Assembly: GCA_965217615.1 (NCBI GenBank)
Contig: CBDCIT010000047.1
Location: forward strand, 62,001 to 126,000
DNA from: CAVOAK01 sp965217615
GTDB lineage: Bacteria > Pseudomonadota > Alphaproteobacteria > UBA8366 > CAVOAK01
DNA: 64,000 nt
Reading direction: 5' to 3'
Position numbers and translations under genes: made by a program. Below the pieces are notes generated by a model. It made no database searches, was not told the DNA's origin, and worked only from the letters and a program-made list of their open reading frames with translations. Shown here one piece after another: positions 35,439-44,322 of this stretch (its first letter is position 1; each line of letters begins with the position of its first letter).

Positions 35439-37508
35439 GTGCGCCGTGGAAAGGTGTGTTTTCCTGGTGGGTGCGAACCCCACCCAACAATTGTCGCTTT
35501 CGGTTGGTAGCAGCCAGGGCGGCCTACGGAGGTAACGATGTAGACCGAAGCACTCTGGTGACAAAGGGCTGTGTTGAGCAGTTTAGCGACCATGCAGGCG
35601 TGTGCCAGGCTAACTGGCAGAGGATAGCCGGTGAGAGTCCGGTAGGGAGTAGAGGTTAACCACCACTCTCGCCCCGAGTCATGCGCCGGTCGTCGCGAGG
35701 CGGCAGGTGAAGCGTTGACAGGGGTGCGGATGGGCAGGGCAACGGAGCATCGAAAGGTTGCTTGTCTGGAGAGCCGAGACTGTGCCTGCGGTCGAAGGCA
35801 ACACCGACATCACCGACATGGTGAGGGGATGTTGGGCTCCACGGGGTCGAAGAACCCATGCACGTTCGTACGTCCTCATTGCCGGGACCTGGGAGGTCTC
35901 CATTTTGCCCCGAAGTCGTAACGGGGCCGCAAAGGAAAGGATGTATCCGTAACCGATGACGCACGGAATGGAGAAGTCGGATGAGGGAATAGTACCGATG
36001 AAAGCGACGAACAAGGGCGCGCAAGCGCCTGCGGAGTCGCCGGAGGGAAGTGCCTCAACCAAGGGGAATCCGCGAGATCAAAGCACGTGCCGGACGCAGT
36101 GTCGGGAAAGCGTGTCACAGGCGGTCGCGTGGATACGGCAGGCTGTAACGAGGAAACCGCAGGAGAAACTCACTGCGCTGCTACACCATGTCACGATAGA
36201 TGCCCTGACGTGGGCGTTCTTCGAGTTGAAGAAGGACGCCTCGCCGGGGGTGGATGGGATGACGTGGGGAGAGTACGAGGAAGGGCTGGAAGAGCGGCTG
36301 CTCGACCTTCACGGACGCGTGCACTCGGGAGCGTATCGGGCGCGGCCATCCCGGCGGGTCGAAATACCCAAACCGGATGGCGGGACACGACCGCTCGGCA
36401 TTGCCGCACTGGAAGACAAGATTGTCCAGAAAGCGGTGGTGGAAGTTATCCTGACGCCAATTTACGAGCCGGATTTTCTCGGGTTCAGCTACGGGTTCCG
36501 ACCGGGGCGTGGGGCGCACGACGCGCTTGATGCTCTGGCCTTCGGGATAGAACGGCGCAAGGTCAACTGGATAGTGGACTGTGACATCCGCGGATTTTTC
36601 GACAATGTCTCTCGGGACTGGCTGGTCCGGTTTCTTGAGGATCGCATCGGAGACAAGCGGGTCATCAGGCTGATCGCCAAATGGCTGAATGCCGGCGTCA
36701 TGGAAGATGGCGAGTGGCGGGATAACTTGCGAGGAACGCCTCAGGGCGCGGTGGCTTCACCGATTCTCGCGAACATCTACCTGCACTACGTCCTCGACCT
36801 CTGGTTCCAGAAGAAATGGCGCACCCGTGTGGCCACGGGGGGCAACAATCATCGTGCGGTATGCCGATGACTTCGTGGTCGGGTTCCAACGCAAACAGGA
36901 CGCGGAGCGGTTTCTCCCACGATCTCAAGGAAAGGCTGGGCCAGTTTGAGCTTGAGCTGCATCCAGACAAGACCCGACTCATCGAGTTTGGCAGGTTCGC
37001 GATGGCGGACCGCCGGGCACGAGGGGAACGGCGACCGGAGACCTTCGAGTTCCTTGGATTCACGCACTATTGCCGGAAGAAGAGGAACGGGAAATTCGGA
37101 CTGGGGCGCAAGCCGATAGCGAAGCGGGTCACGCGGACCCTGAATCGGATCAAAGGGGAGCTCCGTAGGCGGATGCACGAAGATGTCCACGAAACCGCGC
37201 GCTGGCTGGGTCAGGTGGTCAATGGATGGCTGAACTATTTCGCCGTCCCGACCAGCAGCTCGGCCGCAAGGGGGTTTGTGCGGCGGCTCTCATGGATCTG
37301 GGTGAATGTCCTGCGAAGACGGTCACAGAAGGACCGGACCACGATCGCCGATATCGTGCGCATTGCCGCATTGCATTGGCCACCCGTCCAGGTTCGGCAC
37401 CCTTGGCCGACGGTGCGTTTTGCCGTCAAACACCCGAGGTAGGAGCCCCGTGCCCCACCGGGCATGCGGGGATCTGAGCGGGGGGAGCGGGGTAACCCGC
37501 TTCCCTAC
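35439..37508 (+). mobile_element. Group II intron 1 (degenerate maturase)
   Basis: The 5' end is placed at GTGCGCC (35439), the consensus start of bacterial group II introns. The next 560 bases are non-coding structured RNA (domains I-III) leading into a reverse transcriptase frame at 35998. A domain V hairpin (GAGCCCCGTGCC to GGGATCT, about 37442-37475) and a following stem like domain VI end near the TAC at 37506-37508. The 3' boundary is approximate. The intron is inserted antisense into the pagL-like gene. Confidence 0.75.
35998..37442 (+). pseudogene. Group II intron reverse transcriptase/maturase with two frameshifts
   Basis: The start at 35998 has GAGGGA upstream. The first segment holds reverse-transcriptase blocks, including the catalytic Asp in VDCDIRGFFDNV and RGTPQGAVASPILANIYL. 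An extra base near 36836 moves the essential YADDF motif to another frame, and an extra C near 36917 moves the remainder (HDLKERLGQFELELHPDKTRL) to a third. The maturase domain (NRIKGELRRRMHED to VVNGWLNYFAVP) then runs to 37442. Each lesion is a single-base gain and the protein cannot be made whole. Confidence 0.87.
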
Positions 37509-39354
37509 CGCGACCGGAATGTGATGTGAACACCGAGCAGGCCTCGAAACGGGCAATGCGGGAGCCGACCCTCCTGAGATTAGGGGAAGGCCGACGACGG
37601 ATCGGGAAGAAAAGCGACAGATGCACCGAACCGTTTCCGCCGGGGTAGGGGTGCCAGCATGCATGGAAGATGGAAGACGTAGCAACACGGGAAGCCCTAT
37701 CGGTGGTGTGCACGCACCAACCGGACCCCCGTGAGGGGCAGGCCGGGCAGGCCGGGTGGCGGACAGGTCCGTACGACTGAAGACGCCGGGTAATGCCGGT
37801 CGAGGAAAGGGGCCTGACTTCGAGAGGGAAACGGAAAGGGGACAAGGCATGGCCACTGGCGCAAGCCTAACAGGGTCACGAAGTGTTCGGAAACTCCAGA
37901 CTGTTTTGCATGCAAAAGCGAAGGAAGAACCTGAGCGTCGCTTTCACGCCTTGTGCGACAAGGTATGGCGGGAGGACTTTCTCATGGAGGCCTGGGCTAT
38001 GGCACGCCGCAATGACGGCCAGCCCGGTGTTGACGGTGAGAGCTTCCAGGATATCGAGGAGCAGGGTATCGAGCGGTGGCTTGGGGAACTGTCGCGGGAT
38101 CTGAAGGGTGGCACCTACACGCCGGAACCGGTGAGACAGGTGCTGATCCCGAAGAAGCAGCCCGGCGCATTCCGGCCTCTGGGTATACCGTGCATTCGGG
38201 ACCGGGTGGCACAGACATCGGCCATGCTTGTGCTGGCGCCGATCTTTGAAGCCGACCTGCAACCGGAACAGTACGGTTACCGGCCGGAACGAAGCGCACA
38301 GGATGCGGTCAAACGCATTCACCGGCTCCTGAACAAGGGGCACAACGAGGTTGTAGATGGCGATCTGTCCAACTACTTCGGCGAAATACCCCATGCCGAG
38401 TTGATCAAGAGCGTAGCGCGTCGCGTGAGCGACGGCAGGATGCTCGGGCTCATCAAGGCGTGGTTGGAGATGGCTGTCGAGGAGGATGACGGCAAGGGCG
38501 GCAAGCGCCGCACGAACCGGGCACGCAAGGAGCGCAAGGGCACCCCGCAGGGGTCTCCGCTTTCACCGCTGCTGAGCAATATCTACATGAGGCGTTTTAT
38601 ACTGGGCTGGAAGACGCTGGGCTTTGCCCGGCACTTCTGTGCGGAGATCGTTTCCTATGCAGATGACTTCTGTGTTCTCGGCAAGGCCCCGGCGGCAGAC
38701 ATGCTGCTGGCGGTTACCCGGCTCATGGAAGGGCTGAAGCTGACGGTCAACGAGCAGAAGACCCGATGCCTGCAATGCCCAAGGGAACCAATGGCGTTCC
38801 TCGGCTACCGGTTCGGATGGAACTACCGCCGGAACGGAGGCGACGCCTATATCGGCAATCGACCGAGCAAGGTGAGCGTTCAGGGCATCTGCCGTAAAAT
38901 CAGTGAGCAAACCGAACGACGCTATGGGCTGCAGGATCCTGAATGGATGGTCAGCAAGCTCAACCGGATGATATCCGGATGGGCGCAGTACTTCCAGTTA
39001 GGGCAGGTCAGCCCCGCCTATGCGGCGGTCGATGCACACGCGACGAAGCGGCTGCGACAGTGGCTCTGTCGGAAGCACAAGGTCAGGAACGGAAAGTACG
39101 TGCGCTTTCCGGACGATCGACTGTGGGAACACTATGGCCTTACCTGCCTTGCGCCGAGGACCAGGGGCTTTCCGTGGGCGAAGGCATGATCTCGTCGGAA
39201 AGCCGGATGCCTGAGATAGGCATGTCCGGTTTGATGAGCGGGGGTGAGTGAAACGTGGCTATGGTTGAGGCGGAGGCACCGGCACCTGGCGAAAGCCGTC
39301 GGCAAACAGCGACTCCCTTGATCTACGGCAGGGCGCGCCTCCCCTCGACTCTAC
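37509..39354 (+). mobile_element. Group II intron 2 (intact maturase)
   Basis: A second intron follows directly. Its 5' end is uncertain; no clear GTGYG is present, and GTGATGTG near 37521 is the nearest candidate. About 300 bases of structured leader precede the maturase. Domain V is visible at about 39198-39234 (CGGAAAGCCGGATGCC to GGCATGTCCGG). The 3' end at 39354 (CTCTAC) is set by reading-frame continuity of the pagL-like gene: joining 39355 to 35438 restores that frame. The two introns could be tandem or one nested in the 3' part of the other. Confidence 0.7.
37849..39189 (+). CDS. Group II intron reverse transcriptase/maturase
   Basis: This 446-residue intron-encoded protein starts at ATG 37849, behind GGGGA; an in-frame ATG at 37756 would add 31 residues. 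Reverse-transcriptase blocks are complete: FRPLGIPCIRDRVAQ, YGYRPERSAQDAV, VVDGDLSNYFGEIP (first catalytic Asp), GTPQGSPLSPLLSNIYM and the active-site SYADDFCVLG. The C-terminal maturase/thumb domain includes LNRMISGWAQYFQLG. No HNH endonuclease is seen at the C-terminus. The frame is intact, so this intron could still be spliced and mobile and might act in trans on intron 1. Confidence 0.9.
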   Translation: MATGASLTGSRSVRKLQTVLHAKAKEEPERRFHALCDKVWREDFLMEAWAMARRNDGQPGVDGESFQDIEEQGIERWLGELSRDLKGGTYTPEPVRQVLIPKKQPGAFRPLGIPCIRDRVAQTSAMLVLAPIFEADLQPEQYGYRPERSAQDAVKRIHRLLNKGHNEVVDGDLSNYFGEIPHAELIKSVARRVSDGRMLGLIKAWLEMAVEEDDGKGGKRRTNRARKERKGTPQGSPLSPLLSNIYMRRFILGWKTLGFARHFCAEIVSYADDFCVLGKAPAADMLLAVTRLMEGLKLTVNEQKTRCLQCPREPMAFLGYRFGWNYRRNGGDAYIGNRPSKVSVQGICRKISEQTERRYGLQDPEWMVSKLNRMISGWAQYFQLGQVSPAYAAVDAHATKRLRQWLCRKHKVRNGKYVRFPDDRLWEHYGLTCLAPRTRGFPWAKA

Positions 39355-39476
39355 CTACTATCGGACAGGGCCAGTTGCAGAGTTGGCTGCGGCAGTCCAT
39401 CGGCTTGCACTACACTCGCCGTTAGCGACAAGACCAGCGTCAACAGAAGCAACGTTGCTGCCGTTACCCTTGGCAA
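39355..39476 (-). pseudogene. Detached 5' end of the PagL-like lipid A deacylase gene
   Basis: Reading minus-strand from TTG 39476 gives a signal peptide (hydrophobic core LLLLTLVLSLTA, then VVQA) and a short mature segment ending TLQLALSDS. This joins in frame with KKMGYGILSELRFG on the other side of the introns. Without this observation the stretch between the introns and ispG looks empty. The start codon is inferred because an in-frame TAG lies three codons upstream. Confidence 0.7.
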
Positions 39477-39578
39477 TTGCTCAAACTATGATTGAGGGAC
39501 TGGCGAAACGAGCAGGTCAATCCCACCTCGGGAGGCTGGTCGGTCATGCGGCCTGGGAGTAGACAACTGAAATATCGT

Positions 39579-40850
39579 TTAAGAAGGCGACCCAGTTTGC
39601 TTTTGGTACCTCGTATCGACATATTCGTCGATGATTTTTTTGAACTCATCGGCGATGTCTGAGCCGCGCAGCGTCGTCGTCCTCTCGCCGTCAATGAAGA
39701 CGGGTGCCGCCGGATTCTCGCCGCTTCCGGGAAGGCTGATGCCGATATCTGCGTGCTTGCTTTCGCCCGGTCCGTTCACCACACATCCCATGACCGCCAA
39801 CTGCATCTCCTCGACACCGACATAACGTTCGCGCCAGGCCGGCATGCTTGCGCGAACATAGTCTTGAATCTGCTCCGCCAGCTCTTGAAACAATGTGCTG
39901 GTCGTTCGCCCGCAGCCCGGACACGACACAACCTGTGGCGTGAAGGAGCGTAAACCCATCGCCTGAAGGATCTCTTGCGCGACTGTCACCTCTGTGGTGC
40001 GGTCGCCGCCGGGCTCCGGCGTCAACGAGATGCGGATAGTGTCGCCAATCCCCTGCTGCAGCAGAACTGCCAACGCGGCAGTTGACCCAACGATTCCCTT
40101 CGATCCCATCCCTGCTTCGGTCAGGCCCAAATGAAGCGCATACTCACAGCGTGACGCGAGGTCGCTGTAAACAGCGATTAGGTCCTGAACCTTGCTGACC
40201 TTGCAGGACAGCAAAATCCGGTCGCGCGCCAGGCCCATTTGTTCGGCTTGCTCGGCGCTGCCGAGGGCGGACATCACAAGCGCCTCGCGTAACACTTCCT
40301 CAGCGCTCTTTGGATTCTTGCGCCGCGAATTTTCATCCATCATCGCGGTCTGGAGCGCTTCGTCGAGACTACCCCAGTTGACGCCGATACGGACCGGCTT
40401 CGCGTACTCGAGCGCCTGTTCGATCATTGTGGTGAAATGTAGGTCACGCTTTTCGCCACGGCCCAGTGTGCCCGGGTTGATGCGATACTTGTCGAGCGTT
40501 TTGGCGCACTCTGAAAACTCAGTCAGCAGCGTGTGACCGTTGAAGTGGAAGTCACCGACCAGGGGTACTTGGCAGCCCATCTTCTCCAATCGCGCGCGGA
40601 TATGCGGCACCTGTCGCGCGGCATCACGTGAATTCACTGTGATCCGGACGAGTTCGGAGCCGGCCGAGGCAAGTGCCTCAACCTGTTGGGCCGTCGCTTC
40701 GGAGTCGGCCGTATCCGTATTTGTCATGGACTGCACGACGATCGGCTTGCCGCCGCCGATTTCAATGTCGCCGACTTTGACGCCGACGCTCTGACGGCGC
40801 GGGTTGGACGCGTCGCTAGTCACAAGCTGTTCCCTCACATTCGCGTGCAT
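39579..40850 (-). CDS. ispG: (E)-4-hydroxy-3-methylbut-2-enyl-diphosphate synthase
   Basis: This 423-residue IspG (GcpE) converts MEcPP to HMBPP, the step before IspH. The N-terminal barrel holds VVQSMTNTDTAD and RITVNSRDAA. The C-terminal iron-sulfur domain has CPGCGRTT and a third Cys in MGCVVNGPGESKHADIG. The start at ATG 40850 is chosen because the longer open frame (to 41081) adds 77 residues with no family resemblance. With ispH at 15.8 kb, both iron-sulfur enzymes of the MEP pathway flank the hopanoid genes. Confidence 0.95.
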   Translation of the reverse strand: MHANVREQLVTSDASNPRRQSVGVKVGDIEIGGGKPIVVQSMTNTDTADSEATAQQVEALASAGSELVRITVNSRDAARQVPHIRARLEKMGCQVPLVGDFHFNGHTLLTEFSECAKTLDKYRINPGTLGRGEKRDLHFTTMIEQALEYAKPVRIGVNWGSLDEALQTAMMDENSRRKNPKSAEEVLREALVMSALGSAEQAEQMGLARDRILLSCKVSKVQDLIAVYSDLASRCEYALHLGLTEAGMGSKGIVGSTAALAVLLQQGIGDTIRISLTPEPGGDRTTEVTVAQEILQAMGLRSFTPQVVSCPGCGRTTSTLFQELAEQIQDYVRASMPAWRERYVGVEEMQLAVMGCVVNGPGESKHADIGISLPGSGENPAAPVFIDGERTTTLRGSDIADEFKKIIDEYVDTRYQKQTGSPS

Positions 40851-41059
40851 CGCGGACAGGTTTGCACCACTGTTCCAAACGGCTGCCGGGGTCGGCCCCC
40901 GCCAATGTCCTCCTCGCGCCGAATCCTCCCCAAATCCCAAGCGACTCGGTGCACAGCAAGTTACCATATTTTGGCGTGGATCACTATCGGCCAAGCCAAA
41001 CTCAGTGGTCCAACGATACCTGGATCCTCTCGCACAAAGCGCACACTTAAAGAAACTTG

Positions 41060-41093
41060 TTGCACTTAAGTATTTATCCACTTATATAAGTGG
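41060..41093 (+). promoter_or_regulatory. Promoter with palindromic operator upstream of the SeqA/RHH-like gene
   Basis: A perfect 16 bp palindrome, CCACTTATATAAGTGG, lies at 41078-41093. It overlaps a -10 candidate (TTATAT at 41082-41087) spaced 16 bases from a -35 candidate (TTGCAC at 41060-41065). The translation start follows at 41136. The arrangement fits repression by a symmetric DNA-binding dimer, possibly the product of the gene itself. Confidence 0.6.
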
Positions 41094-41135
41094 AAAGTGA
41101 TATGCTACGCTAAATGCTCAAGGAAGGAATTTGGT

Positions 41136-41540
41136 ATGCGTCACGTGAAGCTGACCCAAGATGTTTGGCAGAAAATCGCCGAGCAAGGGCAGTTCGGCGA
41201 AACCGAGGACGACGTTCTTCGCCGTGTGTTCGAGCTTCCGCCGGTAACTGTGGAAGAGCATAACAAGCGCCGCAGAGGCGGTGGTCATCGCGGACGGGGA
41301 AATACCCGCTACGCGACCCAGCGCATGTCGGCGCGCATCGAAGGAAAGCAGCTTGTTATTCGTTTCGAGGACGGTGCCAGCGAATCCTGGCGCCTGCCGC
41401 ATGTGCGCGACAAGATCGCAATTCGCGACATGCTGGAGAACGCAGTGAGGTTCGCGCTGGATCACGGTGCGACGGATCCCGGTCAAACAAACACGGTCCG
41501 AAAAGCGCTGACCGACGCCGGCTATCACCTGACCAAGTGA
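41136..41540 (+). CDS. Small SeqA/ribbon-helix-helix-like DNA-binding protein (hypothetical)
   Basis: A 134-residue basic protein starting at ATG 41136, behind AAGGAAGG. The first 35 residues (HVKLTQDVWQKIAEQGQFGETEDDVLRRVFEL) resemble the N-terminal oligomerisation segment of SeqA and ribbon-helix-helix proteins. A basic linker (KRRRGGGHRGRG) follows, and then a domain with ESWRLPHVRDKIAIRDMLENAVRFALDHGA. I do not recognise the exact family; DNA binding is inferred. It is divergent from ispG and preceded by a 16 bp palindrome. Confidence 0.65.
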   Translation: MRHVKLTQDVWQKIAEQGQFGETEDDVLRRVFELPPVTVEEHNKRRRGGGHRGRGNTRYATQRMSARIEGKQLVIRFEDGASESWRLPHVRDKIAIRDMLENAVRFALDHGATDPGQTNTVRKALTDAGYHLTK

Positions 41541-41677
41541 TCGCCCGCCGATTTCACGAACACTCACAACGGCACGCAGCCATTCCGGCTCGCCGCGCGT
41601 TGTTGCAGGCGAACCAAGAGTCCAGATCGAAAACCGATCTTTGCCGGTTGCCGCAGGCCGTTTTTTTTGAAACAGAT

Positions 41678-41785
41678 ATGGAGATATGGACCAATATGGA
41701 AATCGTTATCGGTACCATTGTTGGCAGCATCGTCATCTGCGCTATCGCAGGTGGAATTGCCGCCTTCATTTTTCCCAACGCTTGA
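41678..41785 (+). CDS. Possible small single-helix membrane protein
   Basis: A 35-codon frame from ATG 41678 (or 29 codons from ATG 41696) encodes a short polar start and one strongly hydrophobic helix, VIGTIVGSIVICAIAGGIAAFIF, ending NA. The composition is unusual for a chance frame, but no ribosome site stands out and no homologue is known to me. It lies between the SeqA/RHH-like gene and a DUF3291 pseudogene. Confidence 0.3.
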   Translation: MEIWTNMEIVIGTIVGSIVICAIAGGIAAFIFPNA

Positions 41786-41896
41786 CTAGTTGATAAACTT
41801 ACTTGCCGCCACAATAGATGGTGCGCGGCTTGAATTGGGGTGGGGTAGGGCATGGTCCAAACTGGTAAGATGCCCGCCCCACCAGAGTTTCCAAAC

Positions 41897-42345
41897 ATGG
41901 CAGACAAAGGGCCCGCCAGATACCAGTTGGCGCAATTGAATGTCGGCCGCCTGCGCTATTCGCGTGATGCGCCGCAGATGCGCGGATAGCGCGAGGCCCT
42001 CGGTCCGCTGAGTCAGGTCGCGGACAGCTGGCCGGGATTTATCTGGATGCACGACGATGAGGAGACCATCGGCATCGCATGCGATCTGTTCGGAGCCGAC
42101 ATTGCCGCGAACCTATCGGTGTGGCGCGATGTTGAAAGTCTGCGCGGCTTCATGGAATGCCCGCAACATGCTGCGGTGATGAAACGGCGCAGCGAGTGGT
42201 TTGTGCCAATGACGGAGGCAACGTTCGTGATGTGGTGAGTGCCTGCGAGGCATATTCCGGAATTCGCGGGCGCGCGGGAACGACTTATCACATTTCGCCG
42301 CGATGGCCGAGCGTGGCAGTGTTCGATCTCGACACGCTGTTTTCG
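41897..42345 (+). pseudogene. DUF3291 protein gene with two in-frame stops
   Basis: The frame from ATG 41897 reads like a DUF3291 protein (RYQLAQLNVGRLRYS; PGFIWMHDDE; ANLSVWRDVESLRGFM; HAAVMKRRSEWFVPM). It is interrupted by TAG at 41987-41989 and by TGA at 42236-42238, where family members have a Trp (W-V-P-A-G/R-H motif). Similarity fades near 42345, perhaps after a further frameshift. The function of DUF3291 proteins is unknown; they are often described as related to dimeric monooxygenase folds. Confidence 0.72.
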
Positions 42346-42455
42346 CCTATCAACGGCGGAAAACTTTTTGTTTCTGATGGTTGACCCGGCTGCCGAATGG
42401 TCGACAAACTGTTGTCTAGTTCAAACCAAACCAATTTTAGGAGTCATCGAAGCTC

Positions 42456-42881
42456 ATGACTGCCATCAAAGTCGAACGCTTAGACCATGTGGTCTTAAGA
42501 GTTCAGAGCATTGAGAACATGCTGCCATTCTACCACGACGTGCTGGGCTTTGAACTGGCGCAGCGGCAAGAGGGCGGAAAGTTTGCGCAGTTGCGTGCGG
42601 GCACCGCGATCGTCGACATGCTGGAGCATCGCGGGACGCCAACCCGCGACCCGGAGTCGCCGGCCCGCAACAGCGAGCGCAATATGGATCATTTCGCGCT
42701 GCGGCTGGAATCGTTCGAGGAGGAGGAGTTGCGTCAGCATCTGGCCGGATTCGGGATCGACGCCGGCAAACTGTGGCGTAACGACGGGCCGGACGGGCAC
42801 TACTCGTTCTACATTCACGATCCCGAAGGCAATGAGGTCGAACTGAAGGGGTGGCCCAAGACGGCTAGCGGAGACGCCTAG
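42456..42881 (+). CDS. VOC (glyoxalase/bleomycin resistance) family protein
   Basis: This 141-residue single vicinal-oxygen-chelate module has putative metal ligands in LDHVVLRV (His10), MDHFALRL (His near 77) and GNEVELKG (Glu near 129). Family members are glyoxalases, dioxygenases or resistance proteins that work as dimers. The substrate is not deducible. It converges on the OYE gene. Confidence 0.87.
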   Translation: MTAIKVERLDHVVLRVQSIENMLPFYHDVLGFELAQRQEGGKFAQLRAGTAIVDMLEHRGTPTRDPESPARNSERNMDHFALRLESFEEEELRQHLAGFGIDAGKLWRNDGPDGHYSFYIHDPEGNEVELKGWPKTASGDA

Positions 42882-42952
42882 TCCTGGCGCGGACTTGAAT
42901 TGAGGGCCAGGACAAAGGGCGCCTCAACCAATTGGAAGATGCGTAAGGCAAG

Positions 42953-44149
42953 CTAGGCGTCGAATATCTTTTCGTAGGCGGCCTGGGTCTCTGCGCCGCC
43001 CTGATTGATCGGCATCTCATCCTGCTTTTCGCGGCCCCGCAGGCGAAAGGCGTATTCATACGGCATCAGCCCATATGGATCGGGCGCGCCGAGTGCCTTG
43101 GCGGCGTGCGCCGACCAATCGGCATTCCATAGGAATTCGCGCGCCAGCGCCACCAAATCGGCCTTTCCCAATCGCAGAATGTCTTCGGCCTGTTGGGGCT
43201 CGGTGATCCCGCCGACGGCCATCGTCATGATTCCAGTCTCACGCTTGATGCGGTCGGCAAAAGCAGCCCGGACCTCCGCGGTGTATGGCACGACGGGCAT
43301 GTCGGACTCCCCGTAGATGCCACCTGAGGAACAGTCGATCAGGTCGATATCCCGGTCCTTGAGTTCTGCCGATAACGCGACGGTATCTTCAAGACTCCAT
43401 TGCCCGCCTTCGCCATCGACCGCGGAGACTCGGAAGAAGAGCGGCTTGTCTGTCGGCCAAGCGGCGCGCACGGTTTCGGCCGCTTCGAGGGCGAACCGCA
43501 TGCGGCCCGCGCGGTCGCCGCCATAGGCGTCGTTCCGCCGATTGCTGATGGGGGAGAGAAACTGATGGATCAGGTAGCCGTGGGCGCCATGTATCTCAAT
43601 GATGTCAAATCCGGCGTCGACGCTACGTTGCGTCGCTTCGCGCCATGATTTCATCATGGCCTTGATATCGTCTAAATCCAGGACTCTGGGCAAGAAGTGC
43701 CGCGCGATCTGGCTTGGCGAACTTGGCGTCACTCCTTGCCAGGGCGGCGAGCCCTTCTTGGCGTCGACGTCGGTCAGTGGTTCAAAGTTGCGGTCCGGAT
43801 GATGGCAAGCTGCCAGCCGCCCTGAGTGCCCTAACTGAATTGCTGGAACCGCGCCGTAGCTGCGGATCAAGTCGGTCACACGTCGGTAGCGCGGCACATG
43901 ACGATCGTCCCAAATTCCGGCGCAGCTATAGGTCTTCCGCCCGATCGCTTCGATCGCAGTTTCTTCGCCGAAGATAATGCCGGCGCCGCCGACCGCGAGG
44001 CGGCCGAGATGTGCCATTTGCCATTCCTGAGGTGCGCCGTCGTCGGAGTGATACTGACACATTGGCGATACGACGATCCGGTTCTTGGACGTCACGCCGC
44101 GGATTGTTATCGGTGTGAACAACAGCGGCAGAGCTTTGTCAGTCGACAT
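42953..44149 (-). CDS. NADH:flavin oxidoreductase, old yellow enzyme family (YqjM-like)
   Basis: This 398-residue FMN-dependent TIM-barrel ene-reductase reduces activated C=C bonds with NAD(P)H. The YqjM-type redox-tuning cysteine is in VVSPMCQYHSDDG (about residue 31). Catalytic residues are in IEIHGAHGYLIHQFLSP, followed by SNRRNDAYGG. The C-terminal FMN phosphate site VGGI/ARE is present (AVGGITEPQ; ALAREFLWN). It heads a minus-strand stretch with the MetE-like gene reading toward the same side but separated by 173 bases. Confidence 0.93.
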   Translation of the reverse strand: MSTDKALPLLFTPITIRGVTSKNRIVVSPMCQYHSDDGAPQEWQMAHLGRLAVGGAGIIFGEETAIEAIGRKTYSCAGIWDDRHVPRYRRVTDLIRSYGAVPAIQLGHSGRLAACHHPDRNFEPLTDVDAKKGSPPWQGVTPSSPSQIARHFLPRVLDLDDIKAMMKSWREATQRSVDAGFDIIEIHGAHGYLIHQFLSPISNRRNDAYGGDRAGRMRFALEAAETVRAAWPTDKPLFFRVSAVDGEGGQWSLEDTVALSAELKDRDIDLIDCSSGGIYGESDMPVVPYTAEVRAAFADRIKRETGIMTMAVGGITEPQQAEDILRLGKADLVALAREFLWNADWSAHAAKALGAPDPYGLMPYEYAFRLRGREKQDEMPINQGGAETQAAYEKIFDA

Positions 44150-44322
44150 GGCTGAATCCTTTTAACCTGCAGAGTCGAAGGCGATTTGCGCGATGCCGCG
44201 ATTTGCTTTCGAATGGTCTGTCATCGGTCGGTGCGGTGCTCAGTTTGGCAATCGTCAGCTTATACAAAATTCGTCTGTTCTAACCAATTCTCAGGCAAAC
44301 TTTCCTTTGGGCCGAGGCTTGA

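Noticed and set aside
40851..41081. 77-residue N-terminal extension of IspG
   Set aside because: It contains no family sequence and overlaps the probable promoter of the divergent gene; ATG 40850 gives a normal IspG.
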